Shown here: one piece after another, positions 1-12,370 of the stretch
Layout of the letters: each line of letters starts with the position of its first letter
Numbering within the stretch: position 1 is the first letter of the stretch
NCBI RefSeq assembly: GCF_033439725.1
Contig: NW_026944383.1
Location: 5,704,001-5,768,000, forward strand
Length of the DNA stretch: 64,000 nucleotides
Reading direction: 5' to 3'
From: Neurospora tetraspora
Taxonomy: Eukaryota > Ascomycota > Sordariomycetes > Sordariales > Sordariaceae
The notes under the pieces: model-generated
Database searches by the model: none
Seen by the model: only the letters and a program-made list of their open reading frames with translations
Told to the model about the DNA's origin: nothing
Position numbers and translations under genes: made by a program

Positions 1-207
1 GATTAAGTAAACTATTTATAGGATTTGATAATATGTATTTTTCTTTTTATTTATTTCCCTTTCTTCTATTGAATATTTGTTTAATTAATACGAAATTAAT
101 AAATAGTAAATTCTTTATATACGATTATGATAATAGCTTTAATTATATATTAATAATGCGATTGTGCGTAGGTGTAGGTATTTAATTTAGTGTGCAGTGT
201 ACAACCG

Positions 208-305
208 TATAGCCGTATAGCCGTATAACTATATAGCCGTACAGCCATATAGCCGTATAGCCATATAGTAGTATAGCTATACAGCCGTATAGTAGTGTAG
301 CCATA
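208..305. repeat. AGCCGTATA-type minisatellite
   Basis: A short unit close to AGCCGTATA is repeated about ten times with variants such as AGCCATATA, AGCTATACA and AGTAGTATA. The variants differ mostly by C/T changes, consistent with a small tandem array that has accumulated transitions. No function is visible. Confidence 0.75.
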
Positions 306-355
306 TGGGGAGCAAACTAGTCTTATTTACTCAGCTACCTACGTATAGCCCTTGC

Positions 356-465
356 GTCTCTTTGTACCTGCGGGTCCAAATAGTTATAACATCCCCACTA
401 CACTTACCTACCCACCAATCCTAATGTCACACTATTTGGACCCACAGGGTACAAAGAGACTACGC
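356..465. repeat. Inverted repeat (hairpin-forming), arms about 28 bp
   Basis: The arm at 356-383 (GTCTCTTTGTACC ... GGTCCAAATAG) returns as its reverse complement at 432-460, with one extra base in the second arm and about 48 bp between them. It could be the two ends of a miniature transposon or a palindromic remnant. No target-site duplication was found. Confidence 0.7.
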
Positions 466-886
466 CACGTATGGCGGCGGAGTGGATAGGGGTTGATATC
501 AGAGTACGACTGTTATGAGAGACTAGAGCTAACCGCCAGCGTGGTCCGTGCTGTAATTGTAGCTGCAGTGTTAGATTGGGGGCGCGGTTTATAAGCGTAA
601 CCGCTAGCGTAGTTTATATATAGATTGGGGGCGCGGGATTGGGGTCGCGGTATTGGAGTTACGGGATTAGGGTACGGGATGGGGTTGGAGTCGGGATTCG
701 GGGTTCGGACGGAATGTAAATTACTAGATGAAATATACGTAGGTACTGTACGTATAGTTATAAGCGTGACGGGCTGCTTCCTATTTATATTTTTAGTCTG
801 TATATTTGTATTAGTGTAGATCCGCGCCCGATTAGCGGTTCTAAGGTACGCTTTAGCGACCTAGCGCTTAGGAATTGGAACTTAAA

Positions 887-1136
887 TGTAACGGGTCTGC
901 ACGAGTAAAGTATAGCGTATAGTCGTATAGTTGAAATGCTATATTTAATAAAGAGGAAAAGGAAGGACTGTACTAAAAGGGTATAGTTAAAAGAAGGTTT
1001 TGTATAGATCGCTTAAAGCGTACGGGCCAAGCAATTATGCGGGTCTGGCCAACTAGAAGACTCGTATCCTTATCAATAATATAGGATACGGTTTAATATT
1101 AGCTAAGTTTAACCCCTAGGCTCTAACCCTATAATA
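887..1136. repeat. Left LTR of short retroelement
   Basis: A 250-bp direct repeat starting TG, matched to 2544-2833. It lacks the two extra 20-bp units seen in the right copy. Confidence 0.75.
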
Positions 1137-2543
1137 TTACCCCCCTACTCCCCTTTAAACAAAGGCGGTCTATCGTATAAAGTATTAAATATAATTAATT
1201 ATACAAAAGTAACGAAATCTATTACAACCGCACCCAACCAAATGCCTATCTGAACGGAGAAAATTAATAATACTAGAAAAGGTAAGATATTTCTATTTAA
1301 ATCCCTAAATAAACGCTATACAACTACCTGCCTCCTACCCGAATTAGTAACAATACGCCTATCGCTTACCCTTACAAAGCTACGCTATAGCTTAGTACTA
1401 AAATTAAATTAGGGGATATTTCTAGACTTTGCCTATTAAGGAACCTCTTTTACTGTATTATATTAATAATTCATAATGAAAATAATTGAATTAAAACTAT
1501 TACCTAATACTTTGTAACGCTTTACTTCTCCTACTAATAGTTGGCTATTATTACTACCGTAATTATATCTTTTCAATATACTTCCCTTACTGAGGACGAC
1601 CTCAATAATCCTTATACTTACGAAATATAATACTTACTCCCTCTAATAATCGCATCGTAAATAAGTACCAGCTTTAAAGGCCAACTACGTAATAAGAAAT
1701 ATTATTAACGGGATTAGTCCGGACAAAATATTAAGGACCCCTCCTTTTAAATATAAGGCGCTCTCTTAACTGTAGTTTTATTAGGGCCGCTAATACTAGT
1801 TTTATTTAATCCGAATATTCTTCCTTTTTATAACTATTATTATTATAATTACTTAAACCCCTACCAAATTATAATAAATTAATTTTATTTAGTATAATTA
1901 GCGTACTCTTAAACTAGAGCTACTATTATTATCACCCTCTCTCCTCCTCTATCTCTTTATTTAAATAGAATTCAAAGCTTTCCTAGCAACGCTAACTCAA
2001 TATCTCGAACGTCTTCAACCGAATATACCTAATAAAGGCAGAAGCCAAAAGAAAAATATTACTATTAAAATATTCAATAGCAGGCGAAAAGTAAGAGAAT
2101 AAATAGTAAAATTACACTTCTAAATCGCCGATAGCTAATCCATCTATATAAAACTTTACTTACGTACTTAAAACCTAGGTTTCGAAATCTTCTTTATTAC
2201 CTAAGAACTTATTAAATTAGGGGAATACCAATTTCGGAGCGGCGGGTCTCAAAATAATTTTAGTTATTAACGTTTAGAAGGCGGCCGTAAGTTACTATAA
2301 ACGTTTGTAGGGATCTTAAAATTAAGGAATCGTAAGGAAAGTTAATACTATTATCGAGAGGGACGGAAGTCCGGACAGTAGCTATAATTAAGATTAATTA
2401 TAAGCGAACGAGAGGGATTGAACAATATAAATAAAAAGATTTATTACTAGAAGAGACGGAAATAATAAAGGGGAGAGAGACTCTTCGGGCGTACTTACGA
2501 GAGAAGGGTAATAGTACTAATTTAAAAAGAGGGTCAAATATAA

Positions 2544-2833
2544 TGTAACAGGTCTATACGAATAAAATATAACGTATAATCGTATGGTTAAAATACTATA
2601 TTTAATAAAGAAGAAAAGGAAGGATTATATTAGAAGGGTGCAATTAAGAGAAGGTTTTATATAGATCGCTTAAAGCGTACGGGCTAGGTAGTTATACGAG
2701 TTTGGCTAACTAGAAGGCTCGCATCCTTATCGATAAGGTAGGCTCCCTATTGATAAGGCAGGCTCCCTATCGATAATGTAGGATACGGCTTAGCATCAGC
2801 CAAGGTTAACCCCTAGGCTCTAGCCCTATAATA
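2544..2833. repeat. Right LTR of short retroelement, with internal 20-bp expansion
   Basis: Direct repeat of 887-1136 but 40 bp longer. The extra length is two additional copies of a roughly 20-bp unit reading GGCTCCCTATYGATAAGG, at about 2735-2780. A purine-rich stretch (AAAAAGAGGG) lies about 15 bp upstream. Confidence 0.75.
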
Positions 2834-3223
2834 TTAGATTTCTAGTTAATTAGGAGCTTCCCTTAGACTAACAAGCCCTATAGATTCAATATACCTTGTA
2901 AGTCCAATATGCCTTGTTTTATATAGTAGCCTAGGATATATAATAAGGCCTGTAATATTCTATAGAGCCTATTACGCTCCCTATATTTCCGTTGCGGTAG
3001 TTTGGTAGTATCATTATACTCAATTTCATTTGGTTTACTCAAATGTGGTTGAAATAGTGGCTTGCAAGGACTTGAAACTAGGGTGAATAATTATTATTTG
3101 AGCTTAGAGGTCTTCACGTAGGTAATATACGGTTGGGTAAGGTGAAAACACCTTGAACAATCTAAATTCAGCATACCCTAAGCTAGTAGACGCTTCTTAC
3201 CTCCCTGAAAAGGCCTATTATAT
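2834..3223. other. Spacer between two retroelements
   Basis: AT-rich sequence with no open frame of note. About 2990-3215 is less AT-rich than its surroundings and may be older unique sequence. Nothing recognisable. Confidence 0.4.
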
Positions 3224-3418
3224 TGAACTATACGGAGGAGGTGATCACATATAAATCTGAAAGACGACGAAAGTAGTAGTAAATGTCTTAATTAATTAAA
3301 GAGAGAGAAAGAGAAATCTAAAGAAGGGAGACGAAGTCTAATTTATATATAAGGTAAATATATATAGATTGTATCTACCCTATACCAAGAATATTAAAAT
3401 ATAATAATAGTTTCAATA
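3224..3418 (-). repeat. Copia element LTR, left copy (3' LTR of the element)
   Basis: A 195-bp repeat, identical in length to 10688-10882. It is the more heavily mutated copy: for example, the sequence equivalent to ATGGCTTCAACA reads ATAGTTTCAATA here. Confidence 0.85.
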
Positions 3419-6400
3419 CTCCCCCTCGATCTAAATATGAATTGCCCTATAATAAGAAAATAAATAAAAAGGGCTAAAAACGGTAAAGGTAAAGTTATTT
3501 ACAAGTGTCTTTCTTTCGCCTAATATGGTTAATACTAATGAAACCTAATAAGAAAAAGGATTACCGCTATAAGGGTTGATATAAGGACGGTAATATAATA
3601 TCAAGTATAATAAATTTTGAAAACGAAGAGGAAAAAGTAAGTAAAAAATAAAAAATATAAGAACTTTTAATATAGAGGTTATGAGACTATATAAGCAATT
3701 TTAATCGACTCGTCTTAATATAACGGTCAAAATGAATATATTTATAAAGCTGTACGAGGGTTAGAAGGTGTTGAAATGGTTGTAAGTCGATTTTTAAAAT
3801 TCCTTATATTAGGGAATATCGTAGAAATTAGAAAATCGCAAGTTAAACTGTCGATATAAATATATATTTAATTGGGGGGAGTAGGATCTATAAATAAAGG
3901 ATTAACCTAGTATAGAAGTAACGAAAGGTAGAAGAAGTAGTATAATAACTAACTATCGGGTATAAAAAGTCTAGTAAATATATATGGGGAAATAAGCGGT
4001 TAAATATTAAAAAAGTATTAATAGGTTTTTAATAGTAATAATAGGGTAAAAGGCTCTAATAACTCTAAAGCTTAATAATACTATTTAAAGATATTTTGGA
4101 GTAGAACCTTTATAAAAATATTAGTAAATTATTCCTTAATAGTTTTATATTAGAAATTTACGCTCTTAATAGCCTATATTTCCTTATACTATATTTTTTA
4201 AATATTAATATACTTCGTACGGGAATAATATTATAGATTCTTCGCTAGAGTTATAATACCCTAATTATTATAGCGGATAATAATAGCGGAATTAGTTATA
4301 AAAGAGAAGTTTAATAATAGTCTCTTAAATTAAATCGCCTCTTTAATTACCTATATTTATATTATAACCTTTACTTCGCAAAATAATCGAACGATAGTCT
4401 ATTAGTATTTTCATTACTAATTAATAATTATACTATTAATATAAAATATATAATTACTTATAAAGTATTTAGTAGAAGTATCGCCGCCCTAATCGATATT
4501 TAAATAAATAGTAAGGATAATAAAAAATAAGCTAGAATAGGTAAAGTAAAGTTTGAAAATATTGTGAAGATATTTAAGAATATATTTTATAATTAATATA
4601 TAGTTTAGAGTTAATTTAGTAAAGTATTAGCTACAAAAGAATATTACGAAAGTGATATCTAGACGTATATTAAATATTACGTATATAAGGAAATTAATAG
4701 TACTAACGTACTAATATTTGTTGTTATTAGAAACTTTAAAGTTATCAGCGGATTTAAAGATTTTATAATTATTTATAAGGGTAGAGATAATACTATAATT
4801 TAATATATTAAAATTGCTAAATACCTTTTTAAAATAGGCCTTTGAATTAAGCTTAAGAGTACGATTTAATTTATTATAAATTATAATTATATTTAAGTAA
4901 TAAGAATACGGACTTATATTAGTTATTTTAAATTGTTTACTTAGGGTATCCTTTAGGGCTTAAATATTGGATTTGGAAGGGCTGGTAATAAATAGATCGT
5001 CGATATAGATAGCGGTATAAGTAGTACCTTTATTAAAAATAGCCTTATCGGCGGGTAACGGAATAAAGCCGAAGTCGTAGAGGAAGGTAGTAAATATATT
5101 ATATTAAATATATAAATTCTATTTTAAATTATAAAGAGCCCCATTTAATTTATATATTAAAATTTTATTATTATTAATAATATCGGGCGGTTATTCTATA
5201 TAAATTTCTTCCTTAACTAGACTGTAGAAAAACGTAGTTTAAACGTCTATTTATTCTAATTCTAAATCGAAGGTAGTAACGAGGGCAAAAATAAATTCAT
5301 AGTTTATAGGCTTTATAACCGAAGCGAATATTTTATTATAATTAATCCCTTCTCGCTATTTCAAGTTACGGACTACCCAACGAACCTTATAGCGAAAGAC
5401 TTCGCTCTTATGATTAGTTTTAAATTTATAAATCCATTTCCTAATTAACGGTCGACGGTTAATGCTATTAAAGACGAGGGTCTAAATCTAGTTTTTAACG
5501 AACGATTAATATTTTATTTATATAGCGGCTTATTAATACTATTAATTTAGTTATTTTATACCTTTTCGATAATTCTTAGGTTCGGGGGTAAGTAGGGTAG
5601 TAAAGGTAATAAGGGCTAATAGGTCGATATTAGTATATTTATTAGTAACTTTTAATAGTAATTATTATTTTTTGAAAATAATAGGAACCGGGGGGTATAA
5701 TTCGGAGTAATAATTAATAATAGTACGTTAATAATCGGGGTTAAAAAGACCTAGGTCGCCGCCGATATAAATAATATTGAATATTAGTATAGATAATTTT
5801 AATAAAGACAGGTCTAATAAAGTTAATTAAAATAATTAAAATGGGAATTAGAGTAGCCCGTTTAGGAGTAATAGAGAAAAAAATAGTTAGAATAAGGGTA
5901 AAATGGCGTAAGCGTATTGGAATTTCCCCTTAACTATATTAATAAAATTCCTCCTAAATCTAAAGCTCCCTTTAAATTAGAAGTAAGAAATAAATAAATT
6001 AATGGTAAGAACGCTAGTAGAAGTAGTAGCGGGGTAAATATAAATATGATTTATATAAGAGGCCGTAAGGGTATTAAGGAAAAACCTATAGGGGGTTTAG
6101 TTAAATTTACTCTTAAGTAACCCTACGCTCAGTTAGATAAATTGGGAAAAGAAGAGTTTAAATTTATAGAATAAGTACTAAAATTAGAATCCGGCGCGTA
6201 AATAAGGGAAAACAGGTTAATCATTAATTCCGGGGTAAGGTTTAGCGAAATATAAATATAAATTTCGTTAATAATTATATTATTAATTAAAATAACTTTA
6301 TTTATATTTATAAAAATAATATGATTTAATAAGCTTTCGTAGCCTAATAGTTTACTTCGGCCGGCTATAAGTATTAACTTCCTTAGGAAGTCTGCGTCGG

Positions 6401-7310
6401 GTAATTTATAATAGTAAAGGGTATTAATAATTTTTAAATATAATAAATTAAATTTATAATTATTCTATACTTTAAATAGCGTTTTATTAATAAGCCTATT
6501 TAAATACTTATTCTTTAAATAAATAATTGTTTAGAGAAAAATCGGCTATAAACGACGGTTAAAGTTATTATCCTCTAAGATAATAGTAAAGCACTCTTAT
6601 AAAATCCTATTAAAGCGTTTTAATATATTACTTTATTTGTACCAATTGATTACCGAATATATTAATTGTATAAATCGGTTTGTATACTATAATTAAAATC
6701 ATTTATTAATATTTTCGCTAGCCTAATTGAAGTAAATATAATAAAATCTATACTCTAACTTATCGAATTTATTATATTATTATTCTACTATACGAAAAAA
6801 CTCGTCTTTAATTTTACTAGCGTAGGCCTAAACGTATTACGTAAAATTATTTATAATAGCAACTTAATACTATTATCTTTATAAACTTTTAAAGCGAAAG
6901 GGGTTATAAATATTTATATAAATATATTCAAGAGGTTGACTCCCTTTATATACTAATTCCTTATAAGGAATTTATTTTAAATAGCTTAATATGTATTTAT
7001 TATAAAAGTAAATATTAAGAACGGGGTAAATATTAATAAATAGGATTTAAAAGGAAACAATATTTCCTTCGCTAAAATAGGTAAGGCGGTTATATTATAT
7101 TTTGAATTTCTATCGTTCATTAGTATAAGTAGCGAAAATAAAATATAGTATTTAATTATTAGTCAATTAATATACAATATATATTCTATTTATATTAAAG
7201 CTTCTGAGGCGGATCTTCTAATTATAAAGTCCTATTGCTAAGCTATTTCCGAATACTATAATAAAACTCTTATAATCGAATTGTAATATAGATAGGAAGT
7301 TGTAAGCAAT

Positions 7311-7637
7311 TTAGGGTAAATAGTACGCACCTTCTAATAAAATATAAAACGAATTGCTTTTATAAATAAAAGTACGTAGTAAATAGGTACCTATCGCTTC
7401 TAAAGTAATTTCTATATTACCTATTCTTGTAATAGGAGGGTTAACATAAGGGCGAAAGCTTTTAAAACCGGTTTTATTATAAAAGAAGTAATTTACGGCA
7501 CTAGAATTAATAACGATAATATATTTGAAATTATTTAGAAATTTATAACGAAATTCTAAAGCGGATAATGCAATAATGTATTCTACGAACCTAGAATTAA
7601 ATAGTAGGGCTATAATAAAGAAAAGTAAATTAGCCAA
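7311..7637 (-). pseudogene. Copia gag-pol remnant (protease region)
   Basis: A 108-codon open stretch inside the copia element. It contains IINSSAVNYFF-like sequence, which matches the copia aspartic protease surroundings (W-x-x-D-S-G/A-S-x-H/N), then FKSFRPY and ending EGAYYLP, the usual lead into the integrase zinc-binding part. The catalytic Asp has become Asn, as a G-to-A change would do. It is a surviving open piece of a dead polyprotein rather than a gene. Confidence 0.6.
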
Positions 7638-10194
7638 ACGGGTATCGATATAAATGGGGTTAGAGTAAATAATTAATTATATAATAATTAGATAATTTAA
7701 AGTAATAAACATTAATAATAACAAGGCTATTAAGAGTATAATGTTTAAATTAGTAAATAATAGCGATAGTAAAGCCGTTAAAGACGGTAATATAAATAAA
7801 GAATATATAATTAGTAAAGACGGATATAGGGACGGATATAGGCATAGAATAAATAGCGGGTCGGTTATTATAAAATTGAATATTATATAGCCTATAAATT
7901 CTAAAAAATTAATAATAGATTGTAAATTACCCGCTTCCTAATTGTAATGGGAGCGCTTATTAAAATGCAAATCTTTTAAAGTTTCAATTTCAAATTCTTT
8001 ATTATCGAAAGCGGCTATTAATAGTATAATAATCGAATTAAAAGATCGGTCGCCGTCCTTTTAATTTATAGATTAATTCGCATTTTTATAACGCTTAAAG
8101 TACTAAATACTGTAATAAGAATCGCTATAATTTAATATTTTATATACTAAATAGGGTACTTGAGGGCGTTCTTTATTAGTATTGTATAGTCTTTTATTAT
8201 TAGTATTAGTAACAGTCTTAATAACCTTAATTATATATTAAATTATAAAGGCTTTTTGCTAGGCCGGCGTATTGAATACCAACTTATCGGTATTATCCTT
8301 CTATTATTTAGCTTATTAGCGTTTAATTAGAGCCTCTTTAATTTTAATAATACGTTCAACCCTCTTAAATATAACTGGGGACCGGGTGATTTTATTAAAT
8401 TCGTCCCGCTCCGGTAAGATAATATATTCCCAAATGAATTTAAAAACGAAAATAATATATAGAAGGCCTAAATACCGAATAAAATAATCGATTACTATAG
8501 AATCAGGTAGAAAGCAATAATTAAAATCCATTTCAACGAATTTATATTAAGTAATTTATAGCTGGCTAACGTAATCGGCAACGCTATTGCAAGTAATGAA
8601 AGTATTAATATAAAACCGAATGAAAGTATTAATAAAACCTTTAAAATCCTTTAAGTAATAATTATCGAAAATTTATTAGAGAGCCTTTACGATCGTCTTC
8701 GTATTGTAATTCTTAAATTCATTATAGATCGTTATAGCGATTTTAGTAATAAAGAAATTAAATTATTAATATTATTCAATATTCTAATCTTCAACCTTTT
8801 TATAGTATTTCTATTCAGGGATACCGGAGTAATAGACAAGGAGGTTAAGATGGTTAATGATATTATATTTAGAGCGCGCTAAAATATAAGTAGTAAAAGC
8901 ATAGCGTTAGGCATAATTATCGCTTCTGCTAACGAGAATTAGGAGGGTAATAATTTCATTAAAAGTTTTATTAAGCATATTTAAAATTTAAATATTCGGC
9001 GGGGCCGGGCACTAGAATATAGTAGTAAGGGCATTATAAGAGAAGCGGGAAAAAGAACGGGAGCTAGAAGAGGAATTATAATAGTAAAACCTTAAAACTC
9101 TATAGAATTAGGGGGTAAAAATAGTATTAGATTTTAAGTAAGGCCCGAAAGAATAATAATAGAAAATTTTAATAATAGTATAATAAAAGTTAAATTTTAA
9201 AAGAATTTATAAAAGATTTAAGGTACGGCGGAAATATCTTTTAAAAAATAAATAAAATTATAATAATTAAAATAGCGGCGGGTAAGTAATAATTTTATAA
9301 GGCGCGGCCGAAAATTATACCGATATATTTTTTATTAAAAATATTATATAGAGTAATTACGCCGAACCATAAATATAAATATAAATATCTAGCCTATAAA
9401 AGATTTGTAAATATAATAATATAAAGTAATAGTGAACGATGTAATAGATACTATAGCTAGTAAAGTAGCGGTAATAGTAGAATATATAAAGTACTAATTA
9501 AATAATAAAAGGGGCAAAAACGGTCCTTACTCAATAAATCGCACTTCTATTAATACGAAAGTAAATAAAATCTCGTAATATATTAAAAATCCAACGATTT
9601 TTAATAAAGATAATAAATTCTCGTAAAATATAATAAATTCCATAATAGCAAATGTTAGGAAAAATCCAATATATTTATAACGTAGTAAAATATCCCCGCG
9701 TTTTAAATTACCAAAGTTTTTCCTATACGCAGAGTACGTATAGTAGTCCGTACGTATAGTCTATACAAGTATAAACTATATATATAACAGCTATAATCAA
9801 TAGTGGTATTTACGCTTAGTAAAAAGTACAATCCTTTTAGAGTGCGAATAGTATCTTTTCTCAAAGAGAAAAGGTAATAAGGGGGAAAAAGGAAGGAAAG
9901 GGGGGGGTAGGTAAGTATTATAAACTTAATTATTATTTATAGAACGCCTAGCGTATCCGGGTTTATAACCTATTTGTTGGAAGGTATCGATCGACGAGTG
10001 GATATGGTACGAAGGTACGGTCGATACGGTTGTGTGGAGCGTTTAAAGTGGAGTAGAATAGTATATAGAATATAGGGAAAGGTAGTAGATTGATAGAGAT
10101 ATCGATGAGTGTCTAAGATATATTTCTTTTTCCCTTTCTTCGAGGGAAGCCCTCTTTAAATAGACTTTTTGGATTAATAAATCATCGAATAATT

Positions 10195-10510
10195 AAACCG
10201 TTTATTCTTTTAGAATTGTTATTTTCCGATTATTCCAATGGTGTTACGTATATCTTCGTACGACTAACGTCGAGGCCGGAATTCGAATCGAATTTAAAAG
10301 TCTTCTCGGACTTCTTTCTTCACTTCTACTCTATATAGTCGTTATATGACGAAACCGTTTATATAGTCGGGAACGTTATGTTTCGTTCTTTCTAATGGAG
10401 TTACGTATGATTTCGTTTGATTAACGTTAAGGTAGGAATTTGATTACGAAAATCGAGGTTTAGATTTTCCTCCGGGTTATCTTCCGGATTCTATTTAGGG
10501 TTAATCCCTA
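10195..10510. repeat. Two-copy degenerate direct repeat, period about 157 bp
   Basis: AAACCGTTTAT at 10195 and 10353 starts two related segments. Each continues with a GTTACGTAT...TTCGT...GATTAACGT block and then a CGGACTT/CCGGATT-rich tail. It lies in the 5' leader part of the copia element, upstream of gag on the minus strand, and could be an untranslated leader duplication. Confidence 0.5.
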
Positions 10511-10687
10511 TTATAAATCGGACCTTTCTTCCGGACCGGAATTTTTCTCCCGTTATAAAAATAGTATTTATATATAAAAATATAAATTTTATTTTTATAC
10601 CTACATATTATTATATAAGCCCGTAAATCCGTTATAAGTCTATTATTATTTATATATATATATTAAGTCTATAATTACTAACACTAC

Positions 10688-10882
10688 TAAACTATACGGA
10701 GGAGGTAATTACGTATAAATGTAAGAGACGACGAAAGTAGTGGTGAATATCTTAATTAATTAAAGAGAGAGAAAGAGAAATATAAAGAAGGAAGACGAAG
10801 TCTAGCTTATATACAGGGTAAGCATGTGTGGATCGTATCCACCCTGTGCCAAGAATGCCAAGACATGGTGATGGCTTCAACA
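10688..10882 (-). repeat. Copia element LTR, right copy (5' LTR of the element)
   Basis: A 195-bp partner of 3224-3418. The part nearest the gene island (about 10808-10882) keeps normal base composition while the inner part is AT-shifted, so RIP fades out inside this LTR. It ends only 57 bp from the stop codon of the coiled-coil gene. Confidence 0.85.
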
Positions 10883-10938
10883 TATCAGAAACGACAAAAG
10901 ACATCAACTAGTATAAAAGAGGCAAACCAGAAGTACGC

Positions 10939-12370
10939 TCAAGCATTATAAGCATCCTCCAACGGCTGTCCACCAGATCCCGCTCCCGCGTTAGAGCCCT
11001 GGCCACCCACATCCTCCTCGAACTTCCTCACAACTCCCTTCAAATCAGCCAGCATCTCCGCGAGCAAGTCGCTCGACGCCGGGACACTGCCCTCCTTAAC
11101 CAGTTTACAAACCACTTTTCCCACGCGACCCACGTGCTTGGCCTTGGTAAGTATGGCCGCGAGGCCCTTCTTCATGCCCTCTTCCTTGGCTTCCAACTCC
11201 CGCTCCTTCTTCTCAACTTCTCTGGTGCGACGCGCAAGGTTTTGGGTTTTGACGTGGAGCTGACCCGTCTCCAAGTTACGGCGAGCAACAAGGTCGCTCA
11301 GCCGACGACACTCAAGTTCGAGCTCGGCATATGTCATCTTGTCGGATGCAGAGCTTTTTTCGGCGGCGGCCTTGCTTTCGTCGTGAATCTCCTCTTCCAT
11401 CTCCTTGTCCTTGATCTTGTGCACTTGCGTGCTTTGGGCCTCGACTTTGGCGAGGGTCTCGTCGATTGATGCAAATTTGAAGATGGGCGTTGTACCCTGC
11501 CCCTGCTCTTTGACTTTCTTGTTGAGCAGTTGCTCAACTTGCTCTTGCAGTGAATCGTTCTGCGCCTTTAGGTTCGTGATCTTGTTGGAGAGTTTGGCTT
11601 TCTCCGCAGCACTGTTGTCTTTGAACTTCTTCAGTTCAGTTGCTAGAGCCTGCTGATGCGCAATTTCCGCCTCTAGCCGGGCGGCACTTTCCTTCTTGGC
11701 CTGCCTCAGCTCGGCTTCCAAAGCAGACACCCTGCTCGTCATCGTCTGCTCCGTGACTTCCCTGGCAATTTCGGCTTGCTTGACCTCTTCCTTCAGGCCC
11801 TTGATCACGTCGTTGTATGCGGTCGCAATCGCATTCTTCTCAGCCAAGGCCTGTTCGTGCCCCTCGATTTCCTTGTGCATCCTCTCTATTCTCCTCGACA
11901 GGTACCGGTTTTCGTTCTCAAAGGCGACCAACCGGCGGCTAAGCTCCTCAGAAGTGCAGCCCGAGTCGTCAACGCAAACTGAGAAACACGTTCAAGTTAG
12001 CGATCAGCGAACATTCAAATTTTTCATTGGATTTCCTCGCCGTCAGTTCATGAAGCCACTTACTGTACTTATGCCACATCTGGCAATCCAGGAAGAAGTC
12101 TTCAAAGTCGTTCGCATAAGGCGGGTAAATTACGCCAAACAACTGGAGAGGCGCGATCGATCTCGCCCACCATCTCCGCCTGGTCTCTACTTCTCTGTCA
12201 AGCTCCTCCCTTGACACTTCTGGGTGACGCAGATGTACGTGATGGAGTAGTGCGCGCCGATTCGTCACGTACACCCTTCCGGGTCCATGAACATGTAGCG
12301 GCATCTGCGGTTGCTGTACCGCCGCATACGGTGGGGGAGGATATGGGGGAGAAGGAGCTTCGTCAGCCAT
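10939..12370 (-). CDS. Coiled-coil protein, family member 1
   Basis: Spliced CDS: exon 1 12370-12064, intron 12063-11979 (85 bp, GTAAGT...GCTAAC...CAG), exon 2 11978-10939; 448 residues. Residues 1-30 are Pro-rich (PPYPPPPY). Residues 35-102 form a small domain with HPEVSREELDREVE and a conserved MW-x-K-Y just before the intron. From about residue 115 to 410 it is charged heptad-like sequence (long stretches of E, K, Q, A) expected to form a coiled coil. I do not know the function. A second copy at 60.2-61.2 kb shares the N-terminal domain, the coiled coil and the intron at the same residue and phase. The start is the ATG opening the MADEAPS frame, which leads into the conserved domain. The 3' end abuts a retrotransposon LTR. 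Confidence 0.8.

Larger units (their letters stand above)
1..886. other. AT-rich non-coding flank
   Basis: No convincing gene is visible. The stretch holds a short AGCCGTAT-type minisatellite and a hairpin-forming inverted repeat, both listed separately, then GC-richer sequence around 470-700. The only long open frame (625-819) is composed of low-complexity Gly/Leu/Val codons and I do not regard it as a gene. Confidence 0.5.
887..2833. mobile_element. Short RIP-mutated LTR retroelement
   Basis: Two direct repeats (887-1136 and 2544-2833) start TGTAACRGGTCTRYACGA and end CCCTATAATA. They enclose only about 1.4 kb, too short for a full gag-pol, so this is a deletion derivative or a non-autonomous element. 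Differences between copies are mostly C/T and G/A. The five bases before the first LTR (TTAAA) and after the second (TTAGA) could be a target-site duplication with one transition. I could not recognise protein domains in the interior. The exact 3' LTR boundary is uncertain by about three bases because both copies continue TTA. Confidence 0.75.
3224..10882 (-). mobile_element. Ty1/copia-type LTR retrotransposon, RIP-mutated
   Basis: Two 195-bp direct repeats (3224-3418 and 10688-10882) bound 7.66 kb. On the minus strand the LTR starts TGTTGAAGCC and ends TATAGTTCA, and a polypurine tract (AGATCGAGGGGGAG) lies just inside the 3424-side LTR, so the element runs right to left. Minus-strand translation gives a protease-like stretch near 7311-7637 (INSSAVNYFF, compare the copia D-S-G/A-S motif) and a reverse transcriptase with an intact YIDD box near 4996-5007 (AIYIDDLFITSPSKSNI). 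Domain order protease then reverse transcriptase is that of Ty1/copia. Stops fill all frames, so it is dead. No clear target-site duplication: TATAT on the left, TATCA on the right. Confidence 0.85.

Noticed and set aside
645-710. GGGATTAGGGTACGGGATGGGG as a possible telomere-like repeat
   Set aside because: Fungal telomeres of this group are TTAGGG arrays. Here only one TTAGGG occurs within irregular G-rich sequence.
625-819. 64-codon frame with Gly-rich start and hydrophobic end
   Set aside because: Built from a simple GGG-rich repeat (GGGATTGGGG, GGGATTAGGG) and without support from intron, motif or paralog.
1-10882. CRISPR-like or integron-like repeat structure
   Set aside because: Repeats are LTRs and minisatellites. 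There is no regular spacer pattern, and the introns and RIP indicate a fungal nuclear genome.
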